DNA of 64,000 nt. It comes from Mesorhizobium sp. GTDB taxonomy: Bacteria; Pseudomonadota; Alphaproteobacteria; Rhizobiales; Rhizobiaceae. The position numbers and the translations under genes are program-made. The stretch lies in contig NZ_SUGA01000024.1 of NCBI RefSeq assembly GCF_004963255.1, positions 1 to 64,000 of the forward strand. Direction: 5' to 3'. The notes under the pieces are model-generated. The model did not search any database and was not told the origin of the DNA. It saw only the letters and a program-made list of their open reading frames with translations. This document shows positions 26,554-35,371 of the stretch, in pieces. Positions within the stretch are counted from its first letter, which is position 1, and every line of letters begins with the position of its first letter.

Positions 26554-27267
26554 TCAGAACTTGTAGCTCATGCCCACCTTGATCGCGCTCTCGTTCAGCT
26601 TGACCCTGGTGGTGCCTGCGGCAGCGGCTGGCGTGGCGAATTGGGTGCTGCCAAAATCGGAATGGCGATAGTCAATATTTGCGACCAGTTTGTCGGTAAG
26701 CGCGTAGGCAAGGCCAGCGCCCACCGTCCAGCCAACCTTGGTTTTGCTGAATTCAGCCCCGGGGAACACCGGACCGCCGAGAACAGCTTCTCCGCCACCC
26801 TCGTAGTCGAGGAGCGCAACGCCGCCCGTCACGTACGGAAGGAAACGATCCCAGGCGTAACCCACCTGTCCGCGAAGCGATCCGCCGTAGTTCAGGGTGA
26901 TTTCGTCACCGCTAGGCGATCCTCCAATAATCGCTGCTTTGTCGTTCTTTCCGAAGTAGCTGAAGATGTCGCCCTCCACGCCAAGCACGAGCGAATTCGG
27001 GAACTGGTAGCGGTAACCCGCTTGCCCACCAAGCGTAAACGTATCTGGCCCCGGGCTGGAATGGAGAGCTCCCGAACTGATGGGCGGGAAGGTGATCTCA
27101 CTATCGAAGAACGAATAGCCGCCTTGAGCGCCAACATAAAAGCCGGTCCAAGAGAAAGGCTCGCTGGCGAGGGGAATAGGCTCAGGGGAGCGGATGGCGA
27201 GGTCAGCGGCCGATGCGGTGCCAAAAGTAGCCGCGGACATTAGCAAGGCAAGTGCATGGCGCTTCAT
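26554..27267 (-). CDS. Outer-membrane beta-barrel protein (Omp25/Omp31-like)
   Basis: 237 aa from the ATG at 27267, with GAGGGAG eight bases upstream. Signal peptide MKRHALALLMSAATFGTASA, then DLAIRSPEPIP and a typical first strand SWTGFYVGAQGGYSF. Further strands follow (QAGYRYQFPNSLVLGVEGDI, RGQVGYAWDRFLPYVTGGVA, GWTVGAGLAYALTDKLVANI), ending in VGMSYKF with the terminal Phe needed for outer-membrane assembly. This is the eight-stranded surface-protein family common in Rhizobiales. It stands alone in a tract of gene scraps. Confidence 0.9.
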   Translation of the reverse strand: MKRHALALLMSAATFGTASAADLAIRSPEPIPLASEPFSWTGFYVGAQGGYSFFDSEITFPPISSGALHSSPGPDTFTLGGQAGYRYQFPNSLVLGVEGDIFSYFGKNDKAAIIGGSPSGDEITLNYGGSLRGQVGYAWDRFLPYVTGGVALLDYEGGGEAVLGGPVFPGAEFSKTKVGWTVGAGLAYALTDKLVANIDYRHSDFGSTQFATPAAAAGTTRVKLNESAIKVGMSYKF

Positions 27268-27619
27268 CAAAAAACTCCCTCGGATGCCTACTCCATAGCC
27301 GAGCGAGATTTCCCCGTCTGTAGCGCGAACGCAACGGAGCGGTCGAAACTCCAGACTATCGCCGTACAATGCGATATCCAATTATATCTTCAGGAAATTA
27401 GACCTTGTTATTGCCCTCCATTAACTCCGGCATTTGCCGTCACGAGAGGGAGATGGCTTGCAAAAGCTGTTGTCCGGACAATCGGTAGATAACATCAAAA
27501 GAGGCATCCATGCTGGGATGTTAATTAGGCTCTTGCTCAGCTGGCTCTTTGCCCTCCACGCACGAGAGAGTCGGTTAGCCGGCGGTTCAAACCAACGCCC
27601 CCAACGCGGAACTGTCGGC

Positions 27620-27790
27620 CTACGGACATGGCGTCCACCCCTTCCGCAGCTCTGGCATCACCGCATGGTTGGTGAATTGCAGGTTCCGATCGTTGCGGCC
27701 GGCGGCACGGCATTCGCCACCGACGCGCTTGGCGTAGCAAGCAGTTTGAGGATCCTCGATGTGGCCGAATTGATCAACCTGCGCGAGGCA
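27620..27790 (-). pseudogene. Rearranged remnant of the zinc-ribbon small-protein gene
   Basis: The minus strand 27719-27620 encodes ECRAAGRNDRNLQFTNHAV followed by MPELRKGWTPCP and a stop, matching the end of the intact gene at 42431-42712. Just upstream, the plus strand 27755-27775 encodes LDVAEL, the segment that should precede it, with the mismatches in that segment at third codon positions. This suggests a small internal inversion. The two CxxC halves are not contiguous, so no product is expected. Confidence 0.6.
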
Positions 27791-27802
27791 CCTAGTGCCT
27801 GA

Positions 27803-28373
27803 TGGTTTTTTGGTTTGATGCCGAACCAGCATTCCGGGAACCAGACCGTGGCGCCCGAAGCCGCCCGATTCGAGACGATCGTCGTCCTATTCAGGCACCG
27901 CCCAACGCCCGAGATGGGAAGTCCCCTGTAGTCAGGATGGACTTTGGGCAAGTCTGCTAGCCGTGTGGCTCACAATGGCCGCTTTCAGTCTGCGGGGAAC
28001 TGCGCCTAACATCCGACTTGAGGCGCATAGCTGCCGTTCAGAACATAGAGGGGTATACGGATTCACCTTGTCAAGAAGACCGACGCGCCAGACGGTCAGC
28101 CTCCCGACCTACTTTAGGTCCGAATCTCGTACCCCACTTTGTCGATGAGCACTCGCAATTGGGACCGAGGCGAGACCCAGAAAGTTCGAAAAGCTTCCAG
28201 GAACCCCAGCCAAACTGGATGCCCCTTAGACAAAACGGTTCTCGAAGCTTGCTCCGAAGACGAAGCCGCGCAACGCGATGGATGTTAGTTCACGTCCGCG
28301 CAGAGCATTCTTGAGCACAGGCTGCTCGAACGACCCCGGGTCGAGCGATCCGGGGTCCAGTCGCTCGGAATGC
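27803..28373. other. Gap with a degenerate repeat, no gene
   Basis: No convincing frame. Bases 28117-28215 resemble 37720-37792 on the other side of the transporter cluster in the same orientation: shared GGTCC-AAT, ATGAGCA--CGCAATT and TCGA-AAGCTTCCAG-AACCC blocks, with one gap. Confidence 0.45.
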
Positions 28374-29636
28374 CTACTTATTCAATTTCGCCTGCAATGC
28401 GTTGACATCATCTGTCGTCATCTCGCCGTCGGTCGTCACCTTGCCGTCGACGATTTTCCAGAGCCGGAAGGGACCGGTGATGTCGCCAAATTTGTCGAAA
28501 GATACCGGGCCAATCACGCCTTCGTAGCGGATCGGCTTTCCGTCTTTGATCAGGCCGAGCGCCCTGGCGAACTCCTCCTTGCCGGCATAGATCGGGGTGC
28601 CTGCCGGATCGACCGCCTTGTACATGGCGTCCTTGATCTTGGCCGGGTCGTCGGAGCCGGCGATGGCGATGGCGAGCCCGACGATGGCTCCGGCGTCATA
28701 GGAACGATCGGCGGCCGGGTTCGATGGCTCGATGCCTGAGAATTCCTTGTAGTTCTTGTTGAAATAGTCGGTCGACGCGGTCGGGCTGGTGCCGGAGGAC
28801 GTACCATAGGCATTCTTGAGATAATCGGCCCCGACGGATTCAATGAAGTCAGGACTGTTCATACCGTCATTGAGCAGGAACTTCTGCACGCCGCCTTGCG
28901 AGATCCAGGTGCGGGCAACGGTGGCGCCGTCGACCGGCGTGCTGACGAGATAGAGTCCGTCCGGATCACCGGCCATCGCCGCCGTCACTTCCGATGCATA
29001 GCTCGACTGCTTCTCGTTGTAGGGCGTGTCGGAGACGATGGTGCCGCCGAGCGCCTTATAGGCGCGCGAGAACTCCGCCACCATGTTGACGCCGAAGTCG
29101 TTGTTGACGTGGATGATGGACAGCTTCTTGAAACCCTTGTCGATGGCGTATTTGGCGGCGGCCACGCCCTGCAGCGCATCCGAGGTGATGGTGCGGAAGA
29201 AAATACCGTTGGTCTTGCCGTCGCGGCCGAGCGCGGTCAGCGTCGGCGAAGAGGACGCAGGCGACACCTGGACGATCTTGGCCGGTGCGGTGACCGAGGT
29301 GAGGATCGGGATCGACACCGAAGAGATGATGCCACCGATGATCACCGGCACTTTCTTGACCTGGACGAGCTGGGTCGCGGCGTCGACCGCGACATTGCCC
29401 TGGCTCTGGCTGTCGCGCGTGTCGGTGGCGAGATCGCAGCCGCGCACGCCGCCCGCGGCATTGATATCGCGAAAAGCCATCTCGACCGACTTGGCACCCG
29501 CTTGGCCGTATTCGCCGGCCGGGCCGGTCAACTCGATGACTAGGCCCACGGTGATCTTGCAGTCGGCGGCATGCGATGCGCCAGCCAGCGTTACGAGAGC
29601 GAGCGCGGTGGTGAATTTCAGTATCGTGTTTCTCAT
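28374..29636 (-). CDS. Branched-chain amino-acid-type ABC transporter, substrate-binding protein
   Basis: 420 aa. Signal peptide (MRNTILKFTTALALVTLAGA, cleavage after SHA). Periplasmic binding fold type I begins KITVGLVIELTGPAGEYGQA, with the Leu/Ile/Val-binding landmarks GGIISSVSIPI, KLSIIHVNNDFGVNM and YDAGAIVGLAIAIAG. The start has GGGGAACAACA upstream. It is the last gene of the minus-strand arm that begins with the GntR regulator and pairs with the divergent permease/ATPase genes. The actual ligand is unknown; the co-located oxidoreductases suggest it is not a simple amino acid. Confidence 0.9.
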   Translation of the reverse strand: MRNTILKFTTALALVTLAGASHAADCKITVGLVIELTGPAGEYGQAGAKSVEMAFRDINAAGGVRGCDLATDTRDSQSQGNVAVDAATQLVQVKKVPVIIGGIISSVSIPILTSVTAPAKIVQVSPASSSPTLTALGRDGKTNGIFFRTITSDALQGVAAAKYAIDKGFKKLSIIHVNNDFGVNMVAEFSRAYKALGGTIVSDTPYNEKQSSYASEVTAAMAGDPDGLYLVSTPVDGATVARTWISQGGVQKFLLNDGMNSPDFIESVGADYLKNAYGTSSGTSPTASTDYFNKNYKEFSGIEPSNPAADRSYDAGAIVGLAIAIAGSDDPAKIKDAMYKAVDPAGTPIYAGKEEFARALGLIKDGKPIRYEGVIGPVSFDKFGDITGPFRLWKIVDGKVTTDGEMTTDDVNALQAKLNK

Positions 29637-29686
29637 TGTTGTTCCCCTTTGAGTTACTCGACTTGGTTTGATCTCTTGAGCCTGGT

Positions 29687-30124
29687 TCAGCGTTCCGGCA
29701 CCTGCAGCCAGGTCTCATGCAGATGCCGCCATTCGACGCCGTTGGGCGCCGATGAACTAGTGGTGAAGACGGCGCTCGACTGACGGCGGCTGAGCTTGCC
29801 GCCGCGCAACTGCGCCTCGACATAGAGGACGACGATCATGTCGTCGGTTTGCCAGCCGGGCGTGATGTTCTCGATCGAGATGGCAAAGCCGTCATCGCAG
29901 GTGGCGCGGCTTTGCCTGACATGGTCGACGACCGCATCGCGACGGAGGACCACGCCGCTCGGCGCGATCATGGTCAAGCCTTCACCCATCACGGCTTCGA
30001 AGCGACCGAAGTCGACCGCGTCGGCGCGCGCTGCGACGAACCAGTCGACGAAGAAGTGGTGCAGATCGACGATCTCGGTGCTGGCGCGGGAAAACAGCGA
30101 GGCCTCCTGGCTCATGGCGCTCAC
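29687..30124 (-). CDS. NTF2-like (DUF4440/SnoaL-type) small protein
   Basis: 145 aa from a GTG at 30124 that overlaps the aldo/keto reductase stop (GTGA), or 142 aa from the ATG at 30115. A helix FFVDWFVAARADAVDFGRFE is followed by alternating strands (MIAPSGVVLRRDAVVDHV, DMIVVLYVEAQLRGGKLSRR, EWRHLHETWL). This is the cone-shaped NTF2 fold used by small hydrolases, isomerases or binding proteins. The catalytic role is undefined. It is flanked by the aldo/keto reductase and the binding-protein gene in one operon. Confidence 0.65.
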   Translation of the reverse strand: MSAMSQEASLFSRASTEIVDLHHFFVDWFVAARADAVDFGRFEAVMGEGLTMIAPSGVVLRRDAVVDHVRQSRATCDDGFAISIENITPGWQTDDMIVVLYVEAQLRGGKLSRRQSSAVFTTSSSAPNGVEWRHLHETWLQVPER

Positions 30125-31170
30125 ACCCGGCCCGCATTCAGATTGTAGTGCATGATTGAGCCGTGACGGCCATGGCGGTCACGCTCGAGCGTGTAGACGT
30201 CGCCTTCGAGGCCGGGGCTTTGCGCGATCACCGCGCCGATCGCCGCCTTGTCGTCAGGGCTCAGTTGGACGTCCATGATTGCCGCATTGGCAAGCGCGTG
30301 CGCCTGGTTGCGGGCACCGACGATGACGGCCGCGACCTGCGGCTGTTCCAGCACCCAGGCGCTGGCGATGGTGGCGATGTCGACGCCGTGGCGATCGCCG
30401 ACCGTCTTCAATGCCTGCAGCAATTGCTGGAACAGGTCCCAGCCGCCGAAATCATCGATGACGAGCTTGTATTTGACCAGCGAGCGGTTCTCGAGCGGCG
30501 GCGCCGGTTCGGCAGCGCCAAGCCATCGATCGCTGAGGAAACCGCCGGCAACCGAACCGTAGCATAGGAAATGCATGCCATGTTGTTTGGCCAGCGAGGC
30601 GACGCCTTGGGCAGGACGCTGGTCGAGCACGGAATATTGCAGTTGCTGACTGACCAGCGGAATGCCCGCCGCCAGGATTTCGGCGAGCCGCTGCGTGTCG
30701 AAATTGGTGGTGCCGAGATTGCGGACCTTGCCCTCGCGGCGGAGCTCGTCGAGCCAACCCATCGCCTCGACATAACGAGGCTGCGCATAGTCCCACCAGT
30801 GGAATTGCACGAGGTCGATGCGCTCGGTCTTCAGCCTGCGCAGCGACTGGTCGATGATGCCCCTGATATAGTCGCGGCTGATGCCGGCCAGCCGCTCGAG
30901 ATCGGGCACCAGCTTGGTGTGCACCTTCATCCCGGCGGCGGCATCGAGGCCACGTTTGTTGCCAAGCCGCAAACGCGCGGCGCCGATCAGTTCCTCGACG
31001 CCGGTGTAGATGTCCGCGCAGTCGTAGGTGAAGATGCCGGCGTCGAAGGTTGCGATCAAATCGCTCACCGCTTGTTCGCGATCGATCGCGCCGTGCCCGC
31101 CGGCGAGCTGCCAGCCGCCGCGAATGACGCGCGAGATCGTATAGCGGGGGCTGAGTTCGACGGTCGTCAT
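30121..31170 (-). CDS. Aldo/keto reductase
   Basis: 349 aa, TIM-barrel NAD(P)H oxidoreductase. The catalytic tetrad parts are visible: D and Y in TYDCADIYTGVEELIGAA, K in GMKVHTKLVPD, H in DLVQFHWWDYAQP. The NADP-binding end is VIVGARNQAH. Start 31170 overlaps the TIGR04076 gene by four bases (ATGA). It would reduce a carbonyl or oxidise an alcohol of the transported compound. The substrate is not deducible. Confidence 0.88.
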   Translation of the reverse strand: MTTVELSPRYTISRVIRGGWQLAGGHGAIDREQAVSDLIATFDAGIFTYDCADIYTGVEELIGAARLRLGNKRGLDAAAGMKVHTKLVPDLERLAGISRDYIRGIIDQSLRRLKTERIDLVQFHWWDYAQPRYVEAMGWLDELRREGKVRNLGTTNFDTQRLAEILAAGIPLVSQQLQYSVLDQRPAQGVASLAKQHGMHFLCYGSVAGGFLSDRWLGAAEPAPPLENRSLVKYKLVIDDFGGWDLFQQLLQALKTVGDRHGVDIATIASAWVLEQPQVAAVIVGARNQAHALANAAIMDVQLSPDDKAAIGAVIAQSPGLEGDVYTLERDRHGRHGSIMHYNLNAGRV

Positions 31171-31526
31171 TCCTTTTCACCTTCCGCCGGCAACGGCACC
31201 GCCGTCGTTTCGGCATGGCTGAACCGCCGCTTGGCTACCCTGACGATCCTCAGCCGGCTGGCGCAGTTGGGATCTGGACAGGCAATCTCGGCGTCAGACG
31301 TCATCCAGTCATTGGCGTGCGTCGGCCGCTGCTTGGCCGCCAGCAGCGGCAGCACGGCGGCAATGGAATAGATCGAAAAACCCTGCCCCGCCGGCAGCGA
31401 CAGCATCTCGCCCTTCAGTTCGAAATAGTCGCCGGCCCTGGCGCCGCAATAGATCAGCTTGCCCTCGGGAATGACCGCCTCGACGCGAAGATCGAAGAGC
31501 TCGAAACTGTCGTCGCGCCCGGCCAT
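31167..31526 (-). CDS. TIGR04076 family protein
   Basis: 119 aa from the ATG at 31526; the longer upstream frame is Arg/Ser noise. The layout matches the family: a first strand ending in CGARAGDYFEL, then FSIYSIAAVLPLLAAKQRP, and a CPDPNC segment near the end with Cys that could bind metal. The family is uncharacterised. It sits between DUF3830 (one base gap) and the aldo/keto reductase (4-base overlap), so co-translation and a joint role are likely. Confidence 0.75.
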   Translation of the reverse strand: MAGRDDSFELFDLRVEAVIPEGKLIYCGARAGDYFELKGEMLSLPAGQGFSIYSIAAVLPLLAAKQRPTHANDWMTSDAEIACPDPNCASRLRIVRVAKRRFSHAETTAVPLPAEGEKE

Positions 31527-31527
31527 T

Positions 31528-32016
31528 TCAGATCTCCGTTCGCGTGAAGGTGACGTCGCAAGCGCCATTGCGGCGAATGACGCCGCAGGCGGCGGCGAAC
31601 TGTTCCCGCTGCTCCGGCAGCACCTGCGCGACGACGCTTCCAGCGAGCCAGCCGATCGGGAACAAGAGCCGCGCGCCCTGCCCGTAGAACAGACCGATGT
31701 CGAAGATCGCGTTCGGATTGCCGCCCCACATGCGCGGCGGCACATAGGAGAGCACGATGTCGCCGGGCTGGGGCGTCAGCGTCGCATTCTCGGCCGGCAA
31801 GGGCTGGGCATAGGCCTGGCCCTCCAGATGCGGCGACGGCACCGGACAGGAGATTTCAGGACCGGTCCACATCGCGTGGATGCCGGCGACCATGCGGGGC
31901 TCCTCCAGATAGCCCCAGAGAAAGGCAGCATTGCCCGGCGCCTTTTCGGGCAGCAGCAGCGCCGTCGCCGACAGGCCTGAACGCGGCTCGGTGATCTTTA
32001 TGGCGGCCTTTGTCAT
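31528..32016 (-). CDS. DUF3830 family protein
   Basis: 162 aa from the ATG at 32016, one base after the GntR stop. The pattern is that of the cyclophilin-like DUF3830 group: APGNAAFLWGYLEEP, IHAMWTGPEISCPVP, GDIVLSYVPPRMWGG and FDIGLFYGQGARLLFP. Members are small cytoplasmic proteins found beside ABC transporters and amidohydrolases. Function unknown. Confidence 0.75.
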   Translation of the reverse strand: MTKAAIKITEPRSGLSATALLLPEKAPGNAAFLWGYLEEPRMVAGIHAMWTGPEISCPVPSPHLEGQAYAQPLPAENATLTPQPGDIVLSYVPPRMWGGNPNAIFDIGLFYGQGARLLFPIGWLAGSVVAQVLPEQREQFAAACGVIRRNGACDVTFTRTEI

Positions 32017-32017
32017 G

Positions 32018-32746
32018 TCACTCCGTTCGAGCCCTGGATTGCAGCTTGTCGCGAAGGAAGGCAAAGGGGCGGCTGATGTCGGCCACCAATGCCTCGCGCG
32101 CGGCTTGTGCATTCTGCGCCGCAAGCGCTGCCACGATGCTGCGATGGTAATGCGCGGTGTCCACCTCGCCGGCCTCGGAAAAGGCGTAGATGGCGACGCG
32201 GATGCACGGACCGGATTGCAGCCAAAGGCTCTCTATCATCGGTATCAGCACGGCGGACCCGCAGGCGCGGTAGATTTCGAAGTGAAAGCTCTGGTTGAGC
32301 GTAACCTCGCGATCGATATCCTTCTTTTGCTTCAGCGCCCGGACCTCGTCCCATTCGCGCAGCAGGGCCTCGACGGTCGCGATGCCACGCGGGCCCATGC
32401 GCGTTGCGGCGAGCGAGATCGCCTCCCCTTCGATCAGGATGCGTGCGCGCAGCAGGTCGTCGATCCGCTCCAGCGTGATCGGCGGCACGCGCACCGAGCG
32501 GTTGGGCAGCGCCTCGAGCGCTTTCTCCGTGATCAGCCGTCCGAGCGCCTCGCGCACCGGCATGGTCGAGGTGACCAGCGCGTCGGCAAGGCCGCGAATG
32601 GTCAGCACCTGGCTTGGCTCGAACAGGCCGCCGATCAGAGCGCGGCGCAGCTCGGAATAGACGCGGTCCTGCACCGTCTCGCGGCCGACCGGCACAAGTT
32701 GCGCGGCGAAAACGTCATTGTTCCGCTCCACGGCTGCCTTGTGCAT
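32018..32746 (-). CDS. GntR family regulator (FadR/FCD subfamily)
   Basis: 242 aa. Winged-helix DNA-binding domain at about 25-95 (VYSELRRALIGGLFEPSQVL, STMPVREALGRLITEKALE, RSVRVPPITLERI). This is followed by the all-helical FCD ligand domain with metal-ligand His candidates (QSFHFEIYRACGSAVL, AHYHRSIVAAL). It heads the minus-strand operon and faces the transporter arm, with a 10-bp palindrome at 32848-32857 between the two. Local control of both arms by a substrate or intermediate is likely. Confidence 0.88.
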   Translation of the reverse strand: MHKAAVERNNDVFAAQLVPVGRETVQDRVYSELRRALIGGLFEPSQVLTIRGLADALVTSTMPVREALGRLITEKALEALPNRSVRVPPITLERIDDLLRARILIEGEAISLAATRMGPRGIATVEALLREWDEVRALKQKKDIDREVTLNQSFHFEIYRACGSAVLIPMIESLWLQSGPCIRVAIYAFSEAGEVDTAHYHRSIVAALAAQNAQAAREALVADISRPFAFLRDKLQSRARTE

Positions 32747-32847
32747 GCGCTCCCGACTCCAGCCTTTTTCTGACGATCCTTTTTGGCGGACCTGCCTGTT
32801 TTCGGCTTGCGGAGAAAATTAAAGCTGATTAGCGTGATCAAAGCAAG

Positions 32848-32857
32848 TGTGATCACA
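32848..32857. promoter_or_regulatory. Candidate GntR operator
   Basis: TGTGATCACA is a perfect 10-bp palindrome in the 155-base intergenic region between the divergent GntR and LivG genes. A half-similar GTGATCA lies 15 bases to its left (32834-32840). The position suits binding by the adjacent regulator; the assignment is inference. Confidence 0.5.
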
Positions 32858-32901
32858 TATCAAAATCAGGAAACGATAAACGCTTCAGACCCGAGGGACT
32901 G

Positions 32902-33702
32902 ATGGGAGAGACAGTGAAACGGCACGGGTCTGGGACCCAGGAGCCGGTGCTGGCGGCAAAGAACGTCGTCAGGCGTTTCGGCGGGCTCGTTGCCGTGAAC
33001 AATGTCTCGTTCGATGTTCGCCCTGGCGAGATTCTGGGCCTGATCGGCCCGAACGGCGCGGGGAAGACGACAATGTTCGACCTGCTTGCCGGCAGCATTC
33101 TGCCATCCAGCGGCGAGATCTATCTGGGCGGCATGCCCGTTTCCGGCGAGGCCGCGCATCGCCGCATCGGACGTGGCCTCGGGCGAACGTTTCAGATTCC
33201 ACGGCCGCTCCCCAACCTGACGCTGATCGAGAACGTCATGCTTGCCGCGCAAGGGCAGACCGGCGAGCGGTTGCTTGCCAATTTCCTCACCCCATGGCGG
33301 GTCGCCGCCGAAGAGAAAGCCGCCGCGAAGAAAGCCGCCGAGCTGCTGGAGCTCGTCTCGCTGACCCGCCTGGCGCGCGAGCCGGCACGGGTGCTTTCCG
33401 GCGGCCAGCGCAAGCTGCTCGAGCTCGCCCGCGTGATGATGGCCGATCCGGCGATCATCTTGCTCGACGAGCCGGCGGCTGGCGTCAACGCCACGCTGCT
33501 CGAAGTCATCATCGACCGCATCCGCAGTATCAACGAGAGCGGCATCACCTTCCTGCTGATCGAGCACAATATCGACATGGTGACGCGGCTTTGCCACCGC
33601 GTGCTGGTGATGGCGAGCGGCGACCTGCTGTGCGAGGGCACCGCCGACGAGGTGGCGCGGGACCCGCGTGTCATCGACGCCTATCTCGGGGGCGCGGCAT
33701 GA
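32902..33702 (+). CDS. ABC transporter ATP-binding protein, LivG type
   Basis: 266 aa. Walker A GPNGAGKT at residues 49-56, signature LSGGQRKLLELAR, Walker B AIILLDEPAAG, H-loop LLIEHNIDMV. The long insertion after FQIPRPLPNLTLIENVMLA is typical of LivG. First gene of the plus-strand arm; it overlaps the LivF gene by four bases (ATGA). Confidence 0.9.
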   Translation: MGETVKRHGSGTQEPVLAAKNVVRRFGGLVAVNNVSFDVRPGEILGLIGPNGAGKTTMFDLLAGSILPSSGEIYLGGMPVSGEAAHRRIGRGLGRTFQIPRPLPNLTLIENVMLAAQGQTGERLLANFLTPWRVAAEEKAAAKKAAELLELVSLTRLAREPARVLSGGQRKLLELARVMMADPAIILLDEPAAGVNATLLEVIIDRIRSINESGITFLLIEHNIDMVTRLCHRVLVMASGDLLCEGTADEVARDPRVIDAYLGGAA

Positions 33703-34466
33703 ACGAAACCGTGCTGGTCGTCAGCGATCTCGAAGCCGGCTACGAGCCCGGCGTGCCGATCGTGCGCGGCGCCTCGATCACCGTCAACAAAGGCGAGATC
33801 GTCGTCGTGCTTGGGCCGAATGGTGCCGGCAAATCGAGCCTGATCAAGGCCGTCGCCGGCCTTGTCCCCATCAGCCGGGGCAAGGTGCTGCTCGATGGCC
33901 AGGACATTACCGCGGCGCCGGCCCACATCATGATCCGCCTCGGCCTTGCCTTCGTTCCGCAGACTGAGAACGTGTTTCCACGGATGTCGGTGGAGGACAA
34001 TCTGAAGGTCGCCTGCGGCATCCTCGAACGGCGCCTAGCGCCTGCCCGCATCGAAGAAATGTACGCGGCTTTCCCCGACCTTCTGCGCCAGCGGCGGACC
34101 CGTGCCGGCAACCTCTCGGGCGGGCAGCGGCAGATGCTCGCGGTGGCGCGGGCGCTGATCGTCCATCCGAAGGTGCTGGTGCTCGACGAGCCCTCGGCCG
34201 GACTGTCGCCGAAATTCGTGTCGATGGTGTTCGAGATGCTTTCGGACATCCGCAAGTCCGGCGTCACCATCCTGCTGGTCGAGCAGAACGCCAAGGCAGC
34301 GCTCGCCATCGGCGATCGCGCATACGTGCTGGTCGAGGGCAAGGAACGGCATGAGGCGGCCGCCTCGACTCTATGGGACGATCCGGTCATCGCAGAGCTC
34401 TATCTTGGCCAGCGGCCGCTCCGTAAGGACAGCGCACGGCACACCGAGACGGGAGGCGCGGCATGA
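33699..34466 (+). CDS. ABC transporter ATP-binding protein, LivF type
   Basis: 255 aa from the ATG at 33699, chosen for the ATGA overlap with LivG; the frame is open far upstream. Walker A GPNGAGKS (39-46), FVPQTENVFPRMSVEDNL, signature LSGGQRQMLAVARAL, Walker B VLVLDEPSAGLSP. Overlaps the LivH gene by four bases. Confidence 0.92.
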   Translation: MNETVLVVSDLEAGYEPGVPIVRGASITVNKGEIVVVLGPNGAGKSSLIKAVAGLVPISRGKVLLDGQDITAAPAHIMIRLGLAFVPQTENVFPRMSVEDNLKVACGILERRLAPARIEEMYAAFPDLLRQRRTRAGNLSGGQRQMLAVARALIVHPKVLVLDEPSAGLSPKFVSMVFEMLSDIRKSGVTILLVEQNAKAALAIGDRAYVLVEGKERHEAAASTLWDDPVIAELYLGQRPLRKDSARHTETGGAA

Positions 34467-35371
34467 GCCTGCAGTTCGTCGTCGACGGGCTGCTCACCGG
34501 CTCGATGATCGGACTTGGCGCCATCGGCGTAACGCTGACCTACTCCATCCTGCGCTTCTCGAACTTCGCCCATGGCGATTTCATGGCCTGGGGCACCTAT
34601 GCGACCTTGACTGTCGTCGGCGCCATTGCCGCCATGTTCGGCAAGGTAGCGCCGATCGCGCCTTTGTCATTCGGCTGGCCGCTCATCGTCGCGCTGGTCG
34701 TCGGCGCGGCGTTCACGGCCCTGCTCGCGCTACTGCTCGACAAGGTGCTGTTTTCGCGACTGCGCAAGCAGGAGCAGGCGATCATTGCGGTTATGGGAAG
34801 TTTTGGCGCCTCAATGGCGCTCAGAAGCCTGCTCGAATTCATCTTTACCTCGCGCCCGACCTATTTCAGTCGCGCCATCCAGATCGCGATGCCAGTCGGG
34901 TTCGGCATCCGCATCACGCCAGATCAGATCGCGCTCCTCATTCTGACCGCGGCGCTAGTGCTGGCCGTGCATCTTCTGACGACACGCACCCAGACCGGCC
35001 GCTCCATGCAGGCGATGAGTCAGAACCCGGCGCTTGCCCGCATCGCCGGCATCGACGTCGCCAGCGTCGTGCGCGTCACCTGGGTCATCGGCGCAGCGCT
35101 GGCCTGCGTCGCCGGCGTGATGATCGGCGTGTTGGTCCAGATCCGTCCGCTGATGGGTTTCGATATGCTGTTGCCGATGTTCGCCGCCGCCATACTGGGT
35201 GGCATCGGCAGCATTCCGGGCGCGGTGCTCGGCGGTCTGATCATCGGCCTCGCCGAGGCCGGCGCGGTGCAGCTGATCGGCGCTGAATGGCGCGCCGCGG
35301 TCTCCTTCATCATTCTGATGGCAGTGCTGATCGTGCGCCCCATCGGGCTCTTCGGGGTGCGTGAAAGATGA
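34463..35371 (+). CDS. ABC transporter permease, LivH type
   Basis: 302 aa with about eight hydrophobic segments. The family start LTGSMIGLGAIGVTLTYSIL is followed by RFSNFAHGDFMAWGTY, MSQNPALARIAGID (coupling loop) and FAAAILGGIGSIPGAVLGGL. The ATGA junctions on both sides make a tightly packed operon. Confidence 0.92.
   Translation: MSLQFVVDGLLTGSMIGLGAIGVTLTYSILRFSNFAHGDFMAWGTYATLTVVGAIAAMFGKVAPIAPLSFGWPLIVALVVGAAFTALLALLLDKVLFSRLRKQEQAIIAVMGSFGASMALRSLLEFIFTSRPTYFSRAIQIAMPVGFGIRITPDQIALLILTAALVLAVHLLTTRTQTGRSMQAMSQNPALARIAGIDVASVVRVTWVIGAALACVAGVMIGVLVQIRPLMGFDMLLPMFAAAILGGIGSIPGAVLGGLIIGLAEAGAVQLIGAEWRAAVSFIILMAVLIVRPIGLFGVRER

Noticed and set aside
26341..27243. 300-aa plus-strand frame
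   Set aside because: Antisense of the outer-membrane protein gene, which has signal peptide, strands and terminal Phe.
28896..29543. 215-aa plus-strand frame
   Set aside because: Antisense to the binding-protein gene, extremely Arg/Gly/Asp-rich.
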